In this document: one piece after another, positions 17,605 to 26,515 of the stretch
Layout: each line of letters starts with the position of its first letter
Position numbering within the stretch: position 1 is the stretch's first letter
Notes under the pieces: generated by a model
What the model saw: the letters and a program-made list of their open reading frames with translations, nothing else
Database searches by the model: none
What the model was told of the DNA's origin: nothing
Made by a program: the position numbers and the translations under genes
Assembly: GCF_013408655.1 (NCBI RefSeq)
Contig: NZ_JACCBP010000001.1
Span: forward strand, 2,914,001-2,978,000
Direction: 5' to 3'
From: Pigmentiphaga litoralis
Lineage (GTDB): Bacteria > Pseudomonadota > Gammaproteobacteria > Burkholderiales > Burkholderiaceae_B
DNA: 64,000 nt

Positions 17605-18441
17605 ATGAATCCTGTCCGTAAAGCCGTATTTCCCGTCGCCGGCCTTGGCACCCGTTTCCTGCCCGCCACCAAGGCAATTCCAAAGGAAATGCTGCCCGTC
17701 GTCGACAAGCCACTGATCCAGTACGCAGTTGAAGAAGCCATTGCAGCAGGTATCACCGACCTGATCTTTGTGACCGGTCGGAGCAAGCGCGCAATCGAAG
17801 ACCACTTCGATACGATGCCCGACCTGGAAGCCGAACTGACCGCCAAGGGCAAGCATGAGCTGCTCGAGATCGTGCGCGGCATCCTTCCCGCCAACATTAA
17901 TTGCATCTTTATTCGCCAACCCGCTCCGCTTGGGCTGGGTCATGCCGTCCTGTGCGCTGAACCTGCGGTTGGCAACGAGCCTTTCGCTGTGCTGCTGCCG
18001 GATGACCTGCTCGATGCCGACGTGTCTGTCACCAAGCAACTGGTCGATGTGGCTCGCGCAAACAACGGTAGCGTGCTGGCGGTTCAGGACGTCGAACGCA
18101 AGGACACGTCCAAGTACGGCATCGTGGACACCCACGAAGCGGCTGGCGCCACGGCAGAAGTGTTCGGCATGGTCGAAAAGCCCAAGCCCGAGGAAGCACC
18201 TTCCACTCTGGCAGTCGTTGGCCGCTATGTGCTGGAAGGCGAGATTTTCGACCACCTGCGCAAGATCGGCAAAGGCGCCGGCGGCGAGATCCAGCTGACG
18301 GACGGCATTGCCGCCCTGATGAATGCCCAACGCAAAGTATTTGCTCACCGCTACGAAGGCAAGCGCTACGACTGCGGCAACAAGGCGGGTCTGTTCGAAG
18401 CAACAGTTGCGCTCGGCCGCAAGTACCACGGCTTCGAGTGA
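17605..18441 (+). CDS. galU: UTP--glucose-1-phosphate uridylyltransferase
   Basis: 278 residues, the normal GalU length. The nucleotidyltransferase motif [22 protein letters not shown] is at the N-terminus (residues about 9-30), followed by [20 protein letters not shown] (metal-binding Asp) and FGMVEKP, and the C-terminal RYDCGNK. It makes UDP-glucose from UTP and glucose-1-phosphate in the cytoplasm, feeding LPS core, O-antigen and capsule synthesis, which fits its place next to the export genes. lptG follows after 56 bases in the same direction. Confidence 0.97.
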   Translation: MNPVRKAVFPVAGLGTRFLPATKAIPKEMLPVVDKPLIQYAVEEAIAAGITDLIFVTGRSKRAIEDHFDTMPDLEAELTAKGKHELLEIVRGILPANINCIFIRQPAPLGLGHAVLCAEPAVGNEPFAVLLPDDLLDADVSVTKQLVDVARANNGSVLAVQDVERKDTSKYGIVDTHEAAGATAEVFGMVEKPKPEEAPSTLAVVGRYVLEGEIFDHLRKIGKGAGGEIQLTDGIAALMNAQRKVFAHRYEGKRYDCGNKAGLFEATVALGRKYHGFE

Positions 18442-18497
18442 GGGCTCGGGCGGGCGCTTCCTTTACACTGCAGCTTGTCTAGACCTGCGCTGTCCAA

Positions 18498-19673
18498 GTG
18501 AAAACTGCCCGCCGCTACCTCGCCACTGAGATCTACCGCTCGTCCGCCGTCGTGCTCATTGCACTGGTGGGCCTGTTCACGTTTTTTGCGCTTGTGGACG
18601 ACCTGGATAAGGTCGGCCGCGGCGACTTCAAGATCTACCACCTGCTCTTTCTTGAGCTGCTGGCCCTTCCCACCCGCCTGTACGACATTCTGCCGATCGG
18701 CTTGTTGATCGGTTCGATCCTTGCGCTTGCTGGGCTGGCTCAGCGGCATGAGTTGGTGATCTTGCGAGTGTCTGGCATCAGCGGGATGCGGATGCTGGTG
18801 ATGCTGTGGATCGTGACGATCCCGGTGGTCATTTTTGCGCTGATCCTGGCTGAATTCCTGACGCCGGCCGCCGAGCTTAAATTGAGCGAAGCAACCTTGT
18901 CGCTGACCGGCAGCGCCGGCAAGAATGCCGGGGTATTGCGCAGCGGCTACTGGTTCAAGGAAACCACGCCCGAGGGTGACCGGATCATCAACGTGGGCGC
19001 GCTGCAGTCCGGCGGTGGGGCACTGACGATCACGCTGTATGACTTCAATGCTGAAAGACAACTGACGTCGACGGTCACCGCTGTGAGTGGCGCTTTTGGT
19101 ACAGGCGAGCTTTCGTTGAAGGATGTGACGGTCAACACTATCAGCCCAGAGACTGAGTCCGCGTTGGCCAAAGGTTCGCGTGCAACGACGCCGCCGGTGG
19201 TGGTTACCAAGGAAGCGACGCGCTCCGTCCCAACGTCTCTGACGCCAGAATTGCTGTTTGCCCGGGTCCTAACACCTGAGCGAATGTCTTTCATCGACCT
19301 CTTTGACTACATCGGATACCTGAGCGCAAATCACCTTGTGGCGGAGCGCCAGATCGTAGCTGTGTGGCGTAAGCTGATTTACCCCTTCACGTTGTTGGTG
19401 ATGGTGACGATCGCGGCGCCGTTGGGCTTCATGCAAACGCGCCGCGGCGGCGTGGGCGCAAAGGTGTTCCTGGGAATTTTGCTGGGCGTCGGGTTTTTCA
19501 TGCTGAATCAGCTGTCATTGAACGTCGGCATGCTGAACAAGTGGCCGGCGTGGTTGACGGCAGTGGGGCCGAATGCGTTGGCCCTGGTGCTGGCGATGAC
19601 GGCAGTGCTGATCGTTGAGTACGGCAGCACGATTTCGCGGCGATGGAAGGCGCTGCGGGGGTCGCGGGCATGA
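18498..19673 (+). CDS. lptG: LPS export ABC transporter permease LptG
   Basis: 391 residues starting with GTG. YjgP/YjgQ family: three N-terminal membrane helices ([23 protein letters not shown], then [20 protein letters not shown]), the coupling-helix segment [13 protein letters not shown], a periplasmic beta-jellyroll (about 125-270) and three C-terminal helices. LptG with LptF and LptB drives LPS from the inner membrane into the Lpt bridge. No lptF gene is adjacent, although the two are usually paired. The stop overlaps the apaH start (ATGA, 19670-19673). Confidence 0.93.
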   Translation: MKTARRYLATEIYRSSAVVLIALVGLFTFFALVDDLDKVGRGDFKIYHLLFLELLALPTRLYDILPIGLLIGSILALAGLAQRHELVILRVSGISGMRMLVMLWIVTIPVVIFALILAEFLTPAAELKLSEATLSLTGSAGKNAGVLRSGYWFKETTPEGDRIINVGALQSGGGALTITLYDFNAERQLTSTVTAVSGAFGTGELSLKDVTVNTISPETESALAKGSRATTPPVVVTKEATRSVPTSLTPELLFARVLTPERMSFIDLFDYIGYLSANHLVAERQIVAVWRKLIYPFTLLVMVTIAAPLGFMQTRRGGVGAKVFLGILLGVGFFMLNQLSLNVGMLNKWPAWLTAVGPNALALVLAMTAVLIVEYGSTISRRWKALRGSRA

Positions 19674-20491
19674 GCATCTGGGCGATCGGTGATCTGCAGG
19701 GCTGCTGCGACTCGCTGGACGCCTTGCTGGCGCGGCCCGAGATCGCCAATGATCCGCAAGCTCGTTTCTGGTTTGCAGGTGACTTGGTGAATCGGGGTCC
19801 GGCCTCGCTCAAGACGCTGCGTACGGTCATGGCGCTGGGCAACCGGGCAGTCAGTATCCTGGGCAATCACGACCTGCATCTGCTGGGCGTGGCGGCCGGG
19901 ATCCGAAAGCCCGGAAAGTCGGATACGACGCAGGAAATCCTGGATGCGCCGGATGCGGACCAGTTGTTGGCGTGGATACGGTCGCGGCCATTGGCGCACT
20001 TTGAACGCGGGCACCTGATGGTGCACGCGGGCGTGTTGCCGGCGTGGACGGCGGCCCAGACGCTTGGGTTGGCGTCCGAGGTCGAATCCGCGTTGCGCGG
20101 ACCGAAGTGGCGGGACTTTTTGACTCGGATGTACGGCAATGCGCCGGCGGCCTGGTCGGATAGCCTGCAAGGCCCGGATCGTTTGCGGGTGATCGTGAAT
20201 GCGTTGACGCGCATGCGCTATTGCACGCTGGACGGCACGATGGACTTTGACGCCAAGGACGCGGCGGGCGATGCGCCTGCCGGCCATGTGCCATGGTTTG
20301 ACGTGCCGGGCCGCGCAACGGCGTCGGTCACTGTCGTGTTCGGCCATTGGTCGACTCTGGGCCTGGTACGCCAGCCTGGAGTCCTGGGCCTGGACACCGG
20401 CTGCGTGTGGGGGGGACAACTGACGGCGGTGCGGCTGGATGACCGGCAGCTCGTCCAGGTTCAATGTCCGCAGTATCGAGTTCCTGGTTGA
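19670..20491 (+). CDS. apaH: Symmetrical bis(5'-nucleosyl)-tetraphosphatase ApaH
   Basis: 273 residues from ATG 19670, overlapping the lptG stop. The metallophosphoesterase signature is complete: [15 protein letters not shown] (D-x-H-like first motif with GDLQG as in ApaH), [10 protein letters not shown], and [21 protein letters not shown] supplies the C-terminal histidine. It hydrolyses Ap4A to two ADP and can remove Np4 caps from RNA. The coupling to lptG is positional only; no functional relation to the cell envelope is required. Confidence 0.95.
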   Translation: MSIWAIGDLQGCCDSLDALLARPEIANDPQARFWFAGDLVNRGPASLKTLRTVMALGNRAVSILGNHDLHLLGVAAGIRKPGKSDTTQEILDAPDADQLLAWIRSRPLAHFERGHLMVHAGVLPAWTAAQTLGLASEVESALRGPKWRDFLTRMYGNAPAAWSDSLQGPDRLRVIVNALTRMRYCTLDGTMDFDAKDAAGDAPAGHVPWFDVPGRATASVTVVFGHWSTLGLVRQPGVLGLDTGCVWGGQLTAVRLDDRQLVQVQCPQYRVPG

Positions 20492-20542
20492 TTCGAAGGT
20501 CTGAGACCTTTTCTTAAAAATATTCTTGCGGAGCTTTGCTTC

Positions 20543-21955
20543 ATGATCCCCGTAATCCTGTCAGGCGGTTCCGGTACGCGCCTCTGGCCTCTGTCTCGCG
20601 CGCTGCATCCCAAGCAATTCATCAAGTTGCTGGATGATGTCAGCCTGTTCCAGGGCACGCTTGAGCGCTTGCGCGGCCTGTCGACGGGGGCTCTGGCTCC
20701 CATCATCGTGAGCAATGAAGCGCACCGTTTCATCGTGGCCGAACAATGCCGTGCGATCGACGTCAACCCGCAGGCCATCCTGCTGGAGCCGGTCGGCCGC
20801 AATACCGCGCCAGCCATTGCCGCTGCCGCGATTGCCGCAACGGCCAAGGGCGATGACCCTATCCTGCTGGTGCTGGCTGCTGACCACGCCATCAAAGACA
20901 TCCCCGCGTTCGAAGCTTCGATCCGCGCCGGTCAACCTGCTGCCGAAGCCGGCAAGCTCGTGACCTTCGGCATCGTGCCGACGGCGGCCGAGACGGGCTA
21001 CGGCTACATCCGCGTGGGCGAACCGACGACGACGATGAGGCCGATTGCCGTCGAAGCCTTCGTTGAAAAGCCCAATTCCGAGACAGCCCAGGAATACGTG
21101 TCGGGTGGCCGCCACCTGTGGAACAGCGGCATGTTCATGTTCAAGGCCTCGGTGATCCTGGCTGAGCTGGAACAGCACTGCCCGGCCGTGCTGGCTGCAG
21201 CGCGCGCTGCGTTCGATGCCGCCAAGACCGACCTGGATTTCATCCGCCTGGACAACGCGCAGTTCTCGGCTTCGCCCGACGACTCGATCGACTATGCCGT
21301 GATGGAAAAGACGGACAAGGCCATGGTCGTGCCGATGGACGCCGGCTGGAGCGATGTTGGCGCCTGGGGCTCGGTGTGGGCGACGTTGGATCGCGACGAG
21401 TCGAACAACGCACTCAAGGGCGACGTGATTACGGCTAACGTCACGAACAGTTATATTCACGCTGAGCACCGACTGGTGGCTGGCCTGGGACTGGACAACA
21501 TGGTGATCGTTGAGACGTCGGATGCTGTGATGGTTGCGCCGATGGACCGTGTTCAGGACGTGAAGAAACTGGTTGATCAACTGAAGGCCAAGAAGCGGTC
21601 GGAAGTGACGGCGCACCGGGAAGTGTTCCGTCCTTGGGGCTCGTACGATTCGATCGACAACGGTGGGCGCTATCAGGTGAAGCGGATTACCGTGAAGCCG
21701 GGTCAGAAGCTGTCGGTGCAGATGCACCACCACCGTGCCGAGCACTGGATTGTGGTGTCGGGTACAGCTACGGTGCTGTTGGGCGACAAGGAAATCCTGC
21801 TGACGGAAAACCAGTCGACCTACATTCCGGTTGGTGTGGTGCACGCGCTGGAAAACCCGGGCAAGATCCCGCTTGAACTGATCGAAGTGCAGTCGGGTGC
21901 GTATTTGGGTGAGGACGATATTGTCCGGTTCGAGGATCGTTACGGCCGCGCATAA
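20543..21955 (+). CDS. manC: Mannose-1-phosphate guanylyltransferase / mannose-6-phosphate isomerase
   Basis: 470 residues, type II bifunctional PMI-GMP. The N-terminal nucleotidyltransferase carries LSGGSGTRLWPLSR and PKQF, with FVEKP near residue 175. The C-terminal cupin isomerase domain (about 350-470) has WGSYDSID, the metal-binding segment QMHHHRAEHW and ENQSTYIPVGVVHALENPG. It supplies GDP-mannose for the polysaccharide. No phosphomannomutase or GDP-mannose-converting gene is seen in the window. The gene ends the plus-strand run and is followed by a strong terminator. Confidence 0.96.
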   Translation: MIPVILSGGSGTRLWPLSRALHPKQFIKLLDDVSLFQGTLERLRGLSTGALAPIIVSNEAHRFIVAEQCRAIDVNPQAILLEPVGRNTAPAIAAAAIAATAKGDDPILLVLAADHAIKDIPAFEASIRAGQPAAEAGKLVTFGIVPTAAETGYGYIRVGEPTTTMRPIAVEAFVEKPNSETAQEYVSGGRHLWNSGMFMFKASVILAELEQHCPAVLAAARAAFDAAKTDLDFIRLDNAQFSASPDDSIDYAVMEKTDKAMVVPMDAGWSDVGAWGSVWATLDRDESNNALKGDVITANVTNSYIHAEHRLVAGLGLDNMVIVETSDAVMVAPMDRVQDVKKLVDQLKAKKRSEVTAHREVFRPWGSYDSIDNGGRYQVKRITVKPGQKLSVQMHHHRAEHWIVVSGTATVLLGDKEILLTENQSTYIPVGVVHALENPGKIPLELIEVQSGAYLGEDDIVRFEDRYGRA

Positions 21956-21986
21956 ACCTAAAGACCGGTTTTCGAGTTGCGCAGTT

Positions 21987-22020
21987 AAAAGCCCAGTGTC
22001 CTAACGGACCTGGGCTTTTT
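21987..22020 (+). terminator. Rho-independent terminator after manC
   Basis: AAAGCCCAG (21988-21996) pairs with CTGGGCTTT (22010-22018) across a 13-base loop and runs into TTTTT. A short A-run on the left side could let it also act on the opposite strand for the convergent aminotransferase gene. Confidence 0.85.
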
Positions 22021-22061
22021 GTTGAAGCGTCGTCACCTGCTTGTCGGAGTGCATCCCGCAA

Positions 22062-23243
22062 TTAAGCGCGGCGCCAATTGGCAACCACAGCATCAATGAC
22101 GTATTGCTGTTCAGTCTCCAAAAGTGTCGGATAGAGCGGCAACGACAACGTGGCATTTCCAATGGCCTCGGCATTAGGAAGCGCACCCAAAGAAATCCCC
22201 AATTTTTCTTTTAGATAAGTCAGGGTGTGAATAGCGCGATAATTAACCGCCGTACCGATACCGGCCGTCTTGAGATCAACCAACATCGCATCGCGACGCT
22301 GTCCATGAGCTGCAACACTATCGACAATCTGTATGGTAAAGAGATGGTGCGAACTCTGTCCGCAACGCTTAACCAATCCGATCTCCAGGACACGGCTGCT
22401 CAATTCCGCCTCGTATCGATTCGCAAGCTGCTCACGCTTTTCGCGTTTAGTTTCTGCCTTCGGAAGCTGAGCCATAAGCACCGCCGCATCTAAGTCTGTC
22501 ATATTGGCCTTATAGCCGAGTTCCACCATATCCCAGTGCTGATGCACCGATAGATGCCTGTCGCTCGCAGATCGCGACATCCCATGGTTGCGCAGGCGCC
22601 GGAGCCGATCGGCCAAAGTCGAATTTCTAGTCGAAATTGCTCCGCCATCACCGGAAGTCAGGTTTTTGGTTGCATAAAACGAAAAAACCGCGCAGTCACT
22701 AAGATCACCTGGACGTACACCATCGCGCTCCATCTCCACACCATGCGCCGAATCTTCCACAATAAACAACGAGTGCCTGTTCGCGATGTCATATAACGCT
22801 CGCATATCGGCAAGTTGACCATAGAGGTGGACAGGCAAAATACCCACTGTCCGAGGGCTAATGGCTGCCTCGACGGCCCGCGGCTCGATCAATCCTGTCG
22901 TCCGTTCGACATCCACCAAAACTGGGCGAGCACCCAGATGCAATATGGCGCTAGCAGTCGCGGCGAAGGTCATCGCCGTGGTGATCACTTCATCGCCGGG
23001 TCCGACACCGAGTGCCTTGAGCGCCAGCAGCAATCCCATTGAACAACTATTGGTTCCGACGACATGGGGTGCAATAGACGTGCTGCCGGGCACCCCTTCA
23101 AGACCACGCACCAAGAACTTGGCGAGTTCCTCCTCGAAGGCTTCCACCTTGGGTCCCAAAGTCAAGAAAACCGTGTCGAGCACCTGCCGCCACGCCACCG
23201 CTTCGTCAACTCCCATCTGATGCCGGTAAAACTCGACTTTCAT
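22062..23243 (-). CDS. DegT/DnrJ/EryC1/StrS family sugar aminotransferase
   Basis: 393 residues, fold-type I PLP enzyme. The Schiff-base lysine is K193 in FSFYATKNLTSGDGG; D164 and H167 in VEDSAHGVE contact the cofactor, and VGTNSCSMGLLLALKALGVGPGDEVI is the family's N-terminal phosphate-binding region. It should transaminate a keto group on a nucleotide sugar to give an amino sugar. Its ATG overlaps the stop of the upstream SDR epimerase (TAATG at 23241-23245), so the two act in one pathway. An N-acetyltransferase for the new amine is not obvious apart from the membrane acyltransferase further upstream. Confidence 0.92.
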   Translation of the reverse strand: MKVEFYRHQMGVDEAVAWRQVLDTVFLTLGPKVEAFEEELAKFLVRGLEGVPGSTSIAPHVVGTNSCSMGLLLALKALGVGPGDEVITTAMTFAATASAILHLGARPVLVDVERTTGLIEPRAVEAAISPRTVGILPVHLYGQLADMRALYDIANRHSLFIVEDSAHGVEMERDGVRPGDLSDCAVFSFYATKNLTSGDGGAISTRNSTLADRLRRLRNHGMSRSASDRHLSVHQHWDMVELGYKANMTDLDAAVLMAQLPKAETKREKREQLANRYEAELSSRVLEIGLVKRCGQSSHHLFTIQIVDSVAAHGQRRDAMLVDLKTAGIGTAVNYRAIHTLTYLKEKLGISLGALPNAEAIGNATLSLPLYPTLLETEQQYVIDAVVANWRRA

Positions 23244-24325
23244 TACGCGATGCTGGCTTCAGGAACCGACACTACGGGCAGCATAAGGCCGAGACCTGAT
23301 TGAGCAAACAACGCGCGGTAGTGTCGCACCGTGTTCGACCGCTCATCATTAAGATCCACCTTTCCAGAACCGATTGCCTCGATGACCTCATGTATTCCCT
23401 GCTTGACCGACGTTGAAGCTGAGAATCCCAACTCAGTCTTTGCCGCGGCGAAATCTACATTATAGTTTCTTGAATCGCGACATTGCTTGCTGTACGCAAT
23501 AACTGACCCTGGCAAGCAGAGCTGTATATCGATGGCCAAATCTCGAATCTGCCAGTTATTTTCTCCCACACCGATGTTGAACACCCTGTTCGAAACAAGC
23601 CTCGAAGGCGCATTCAGCGCAATAATAAACGCCGATGCCGCATCACCCACGTGTACAAAAGGCCGCCACTGAAGGCCATCACCATCGACACATATTTTCC
23701 CCTCCGCGTATGCGGATTTCACCATGGCATTCAATGCGAGGTCGAATCTCATGCGGGGTGACACGCCAAAAAGGGTTCCGAGCCTAAGAACGACCGGTTG
23801 AAAAATTCCACTGGAGCACCGGCCTTTCGCTAAAAGCAGCTGCTCAATCTTTAGTTTAGACTGTGCATACAAGGTCTGCGGAGAGCACTGCGTCGCCTCC
23901 GTCATCTGCAGGCGTTCGCCATATCCGTAAACCGAGCATGAAGACGCATACACATATCGTCGTACGCCTACCGTCAAGGCCAGTTCAATCAGCCGCGAAG
24001 CGCCGCCGACATTTATGGCAGTCGTAACAGCCGGATCGAGGTCACACGCTGGATCGTTGGAAATGCCACATAGATCAACGACCGAATCAACGCCTTCAAG
24101 TACTGAATCATCGACATCGCGTATATCGGCTCGTACTAACTTCAGTGACCCTCGCTTCGCCGATGCGGTTGCCGCAAGACTATCGCCAAAGAAAAACCGG
24201 TCTAGTACTACGACGCTGTATCCCGCTTCAACCAGCAGCGGAACCAAGATACTGCCGACATATCCAGCTCCACCAGCAACCAACACCTTTCCGCCGGGTG
24301 ACCTGGCAGCAGAGAATTCATTCAT
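23243..24325 (-). CDS. NAD-dependent epimerase/dehydratase (extended SDR)
   Basis: 360 residues with GGAGYVG at 18-24 and the catalytic YAQSK in QTLYAQSKLKIEQ, preceded by YASSCSVYGYGE. It resembles the wide family of UDP/GDP/dTDP-sugar 4-epimerases and dehydratases; the precise reaction is unknown. Translationally coupled to the aminotransferase. Composition is more A+T-rich than housekeeping genes of the window, in line with the rest of the polysaccharide locus. An acyltransferase 3 gene lies 31 bases upstream. Confidence 0.88.
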   Translation of the reverse strand: MNEFSAARSPGGKVLVAGGAGYVGSILVPLLVEAGYSVVVLDRFFFGDSLAATASAKRGSLKLVRADIRDVDDSVLEGVDSVVDLCGISNDPACDLDPAVTTAINVGGASRLIELALTVGVRRYVYASSCSVYGYGERLQMTEATQCSPQTLYAQSKLKIEQLLLAKGRCSSGIFQPVVLRLGTLFGVSPRMRFDLALNAMVKSAYAEGKICVDGDGLQWRPFVHVGDAASAFIIALNAPSRLVSNRVFNIGVGENNWQIRDLAIDIQLCLPGSVIAYSKQCRDSRNYNVDFAAAKTELGFSASTSVKQGIHEVIEAIGSGKVDLNDERSNTVRHYRALFAQSGLGLMLPVVSVPEASIA

Positions 24326-24356
24326 GCTTACTTTCTCGATGATTTAGGTGGTGGTA

Positions 24357-25475
24357 TCAGTCCACAGCTGATGCGAACCTAGGCAGGACTTTTCGACGGA
24401 AGCGATTATCAACTACTAGAAATACTAGACGAGCAAACGCGACACATACAACGAATTCCACCGCGATCCACAAAGAAAGGGGAACGCGATCACCACTCTT
24501 TCGAATGAGATAAGAAAAAACGATGACCAGCGGGTAATGAGTCAAGTAAAGTGGGTAGGCAATGTTCCCTAGCCAGTGGCAGATACGGGTGTAACGATCA
24601 CCTGCATGCGCAAGACTCCCCCACATCAAAATAATCGGGAAAATTATTGTAATAGCGATGCTTTCATAGATCCAACGAGAAACGGGCAGGGACGTCAGAA
24701 GGACTGCCGCAAGGAGAAAGTGCGGAATCACCGCGTAAATTCCACCGACGCCAAGCCGGCAGCTAAAACATCGATAGATCAAAACGCCGCAGAAGAACGG
24801 GAAAAACGCCCGCACTAACGCTAAGGGAATAAACACAGGCAAAGGCAATGAAAACCCTGCGACTGTGGCCATGTAATGGTGGGAATGATCTCCGATATGA
24901 CTCCAGTTCATTCCCCCAGTGACCGCACCGAAAACAAAACACTGATAGGTGGCGGCTGCCGCGCCAGCTATAACCAGAATTACCAGTAGGGACTTTCTCA
25001 TATTCACAAAGAAAGCTCCAAACAGAAAAACCATCGACAACTCGGCCATTATCGACCAAGTAACACCATTAAACGGATAAATAAAATCCCACGTGTCAGT
25101 CAGCGCGAAAGGTGAAGGCACTAAAAAAACCGACAAAGCCAAATTAATCGCAACCACAATCCAGTTGACGCTTTCGGCCAACATTGAAACTTTCAACAAA
25201 TAAACGCTGAACCCAAGTGCAAGACCCAGTAAAATCGCGGGGTAGTAGTTCGCTGCACGTACAAGAAATAGCTTGCGACCAGAGACTTGACTTGATGCCT
25301 GAGCAGCATAATATGAGGTAATACAATACCCACTAAGCATGAAAAAGAAATCTACTGCTAAGCCTGCATGAGGGATAATGTATTCCCGCTCCAAACCAAC
25401 GAGAAAGTGCAGGACTAGAATTACGATTGATGCAGTTCCACGGAGGCCATCAAGAACTGGAGACGGTTTGACCAT
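24357..25475 (-). CDS. Acyltransferase 3 family membrane protein
   Basis: 372 residues with about ten membrane segments. LDGLRGTASIVILVLHFLVG carries the typical LDGLRG and histidine motif, and FFFMLSGYCITSYY the second conserved block. It probably O-acylates a surface glycan in the periplasm. First gene of a three-gene minus-strand unit with the SDR and the aminotransferase. It is A+T-rich relative to the neighbouring plsC/pyrC, marking the right border of the polysaccharide region. Confidence 0.87.
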   Translation of the reverse strand: MVKPSPVLDGLRGTASIVILVLHFLVGLEREYIIPHAGLAVDFFFMLSGYCITSYYAAQASSQVSGRKLFLVRAANYYPAILLGLALGFSVYLLKVSMLAESVNWIVVAINLALSVFLVPSPFALTDTWDFIYPFNGVTWSIMAELSMVFLFGAFFVNMRKSLLVILVIAGAAAATYQCFVFGAVTGGMNWSHIGDHSHHYMATVAGFSLPLPVFIPLALVRAFFPFFCGVLIYRCFSCRLGVGGIYAVIPHFLLAAVLLTSLPVSRWIYESIAITIIFPIILMWGSLAHAGDRYTRICHWLGNIAYPLYLTHYPLVIVFSYLIRKSGDRVPLSLWIAVEFVVCVAFARLVFLVVDNRFRRKVLPRFASAVD

Positions 25476-25739
25476 TTATCTTCTCATCGATGGCATTAGT
25501 AACTTAAAGGACAACATCCTCGGAACCCGGTATTCCGCATAACATTCTCACACAAACGTCCCGCACTGCTCAACTTTTGTTCTTAGCCTAGCGACTGAGC
25601 GGAGATGCCGTCTACTCTTGTCCTGCACTGCAAGGATGGAGGTATCCACTGCATGACAAGCGGTCAGCGAAATGCTACTGGCAAACCCACCTTGTACGTT
25701 GAAGATAAGTCGGCAGGGAAGCCACGCGCCGGGGAAGCT

Positions 25740-26513
25740 TTATCTTGTTTTCCGCACGAACTCCCCCTCGACCACCTGCTCCCGGATCGCCCGCCGCGTC
25801 TTCTCCGACAACTCGTGCCGCGATCCGTAGCCGGATTCGCTATCCGACCGGCGGATGGGCTGCAGGTATACGACGTCTACCGACACCCCACTCTCCCCCA
25901 GCACCCGCCACGCGTTGGCGATCAACGATTCGTCTCCCACATACGCGGCGAAGCTGCTGCGTTGGCCGCGCAATCGGTAGCGCAAGGCCACCGGCTGTAT
26001 GGCCACGCCGGATTGCAAGGCCGGTTCAAATAACCCCGCATGGAAGGGCAGCACGTCCATTCCGTCTGACGTGGTGCCTTCCGGGAATAATCCGACCAGC
26101 TGATGCGTTTCAAATCGGCGGCCCATTTGAATGCCGACATTCGTTACGGCTTTGCGGTTTCCGCGTTCGATGAATATCGTGCCAACCAGGGCGACCAGCC
26201 AACCCAATATGGGCCACTGCCGGATTTCGCGTTTGGCCACGAATATCGTGGCGCGGCGGCTGCATAGAACGAATATGTCGATCCAGCTGACGTGGTTGGC
26301 AACTAAAAGGCCGCTGCCGAATGCCAGTGGCTCGCCAATGACGTCAACGCGGACGCCGCAGATCCGCAGCAATACCGTGGACCACCATTTGTAGAGGGCG
26401 TCGCGGCGCGAGATGGAGGCCCACTGGTAGTAACCGAGCAGGATGACGAAGCCCAGCAGGATCCAGGCGATGACGCCGACGATGCGGATCAGGAAACGCA
26501 GCAAGTGCAGCAC
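25740..26513 (-). CDS. plsC: 1-acyl-sn-glycerol-3-phosphate acyltransferase
   Basis: 257 residues when started at GTG 26513 (VLHLLRFLIRIVG), five bases after the pyrC-like stop begins; the longer frame upstream is a shadow of pyrC. An N-terminal membrane helix (about 10-28) precedes the acyltransferase H-x4-D motif NHVSWID (H74, D79), the RGNRKAV region and the FPEGTTSDG motif. It acylates lysophosphatidic acid to phosphatidic acid at the inner membrane. Downstream partner of pyrC in the same operon, an order common in this bacterial group. Confidence 0.92.
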   Translation of the reverse strand: MLHLLRFLIRIVGVIAWILLGFVILLGYYQWASISRRDALYKWWSTVLLRICGVRVDVIGEPLAFGSGLLVANHVSWIDIFVLCSRRATIFVAKREIRQWPILGWLVALVGTIFIERGNRKAVTNVGIQMGRRFETHQLVGLFPEGTTSDGMDVLPFHAGLFEPALQSGVAIQPVALRYRLRGQRSSFAAYVGDESLIANAWRVLGESGVSVDVVYLQPIRRSDSESGYGSRHELSEKTRRAIREQVVEGEFVRKTR

Positions 26514-26515
26514 GA

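Noticed and set aside
25476..25739. Possible small gene or mobile-element end between the acyltransferase and plsC
   Set aside because: No frame with family features, no terminal inverted repeats and no target duplication could be seen in these 264 bases.
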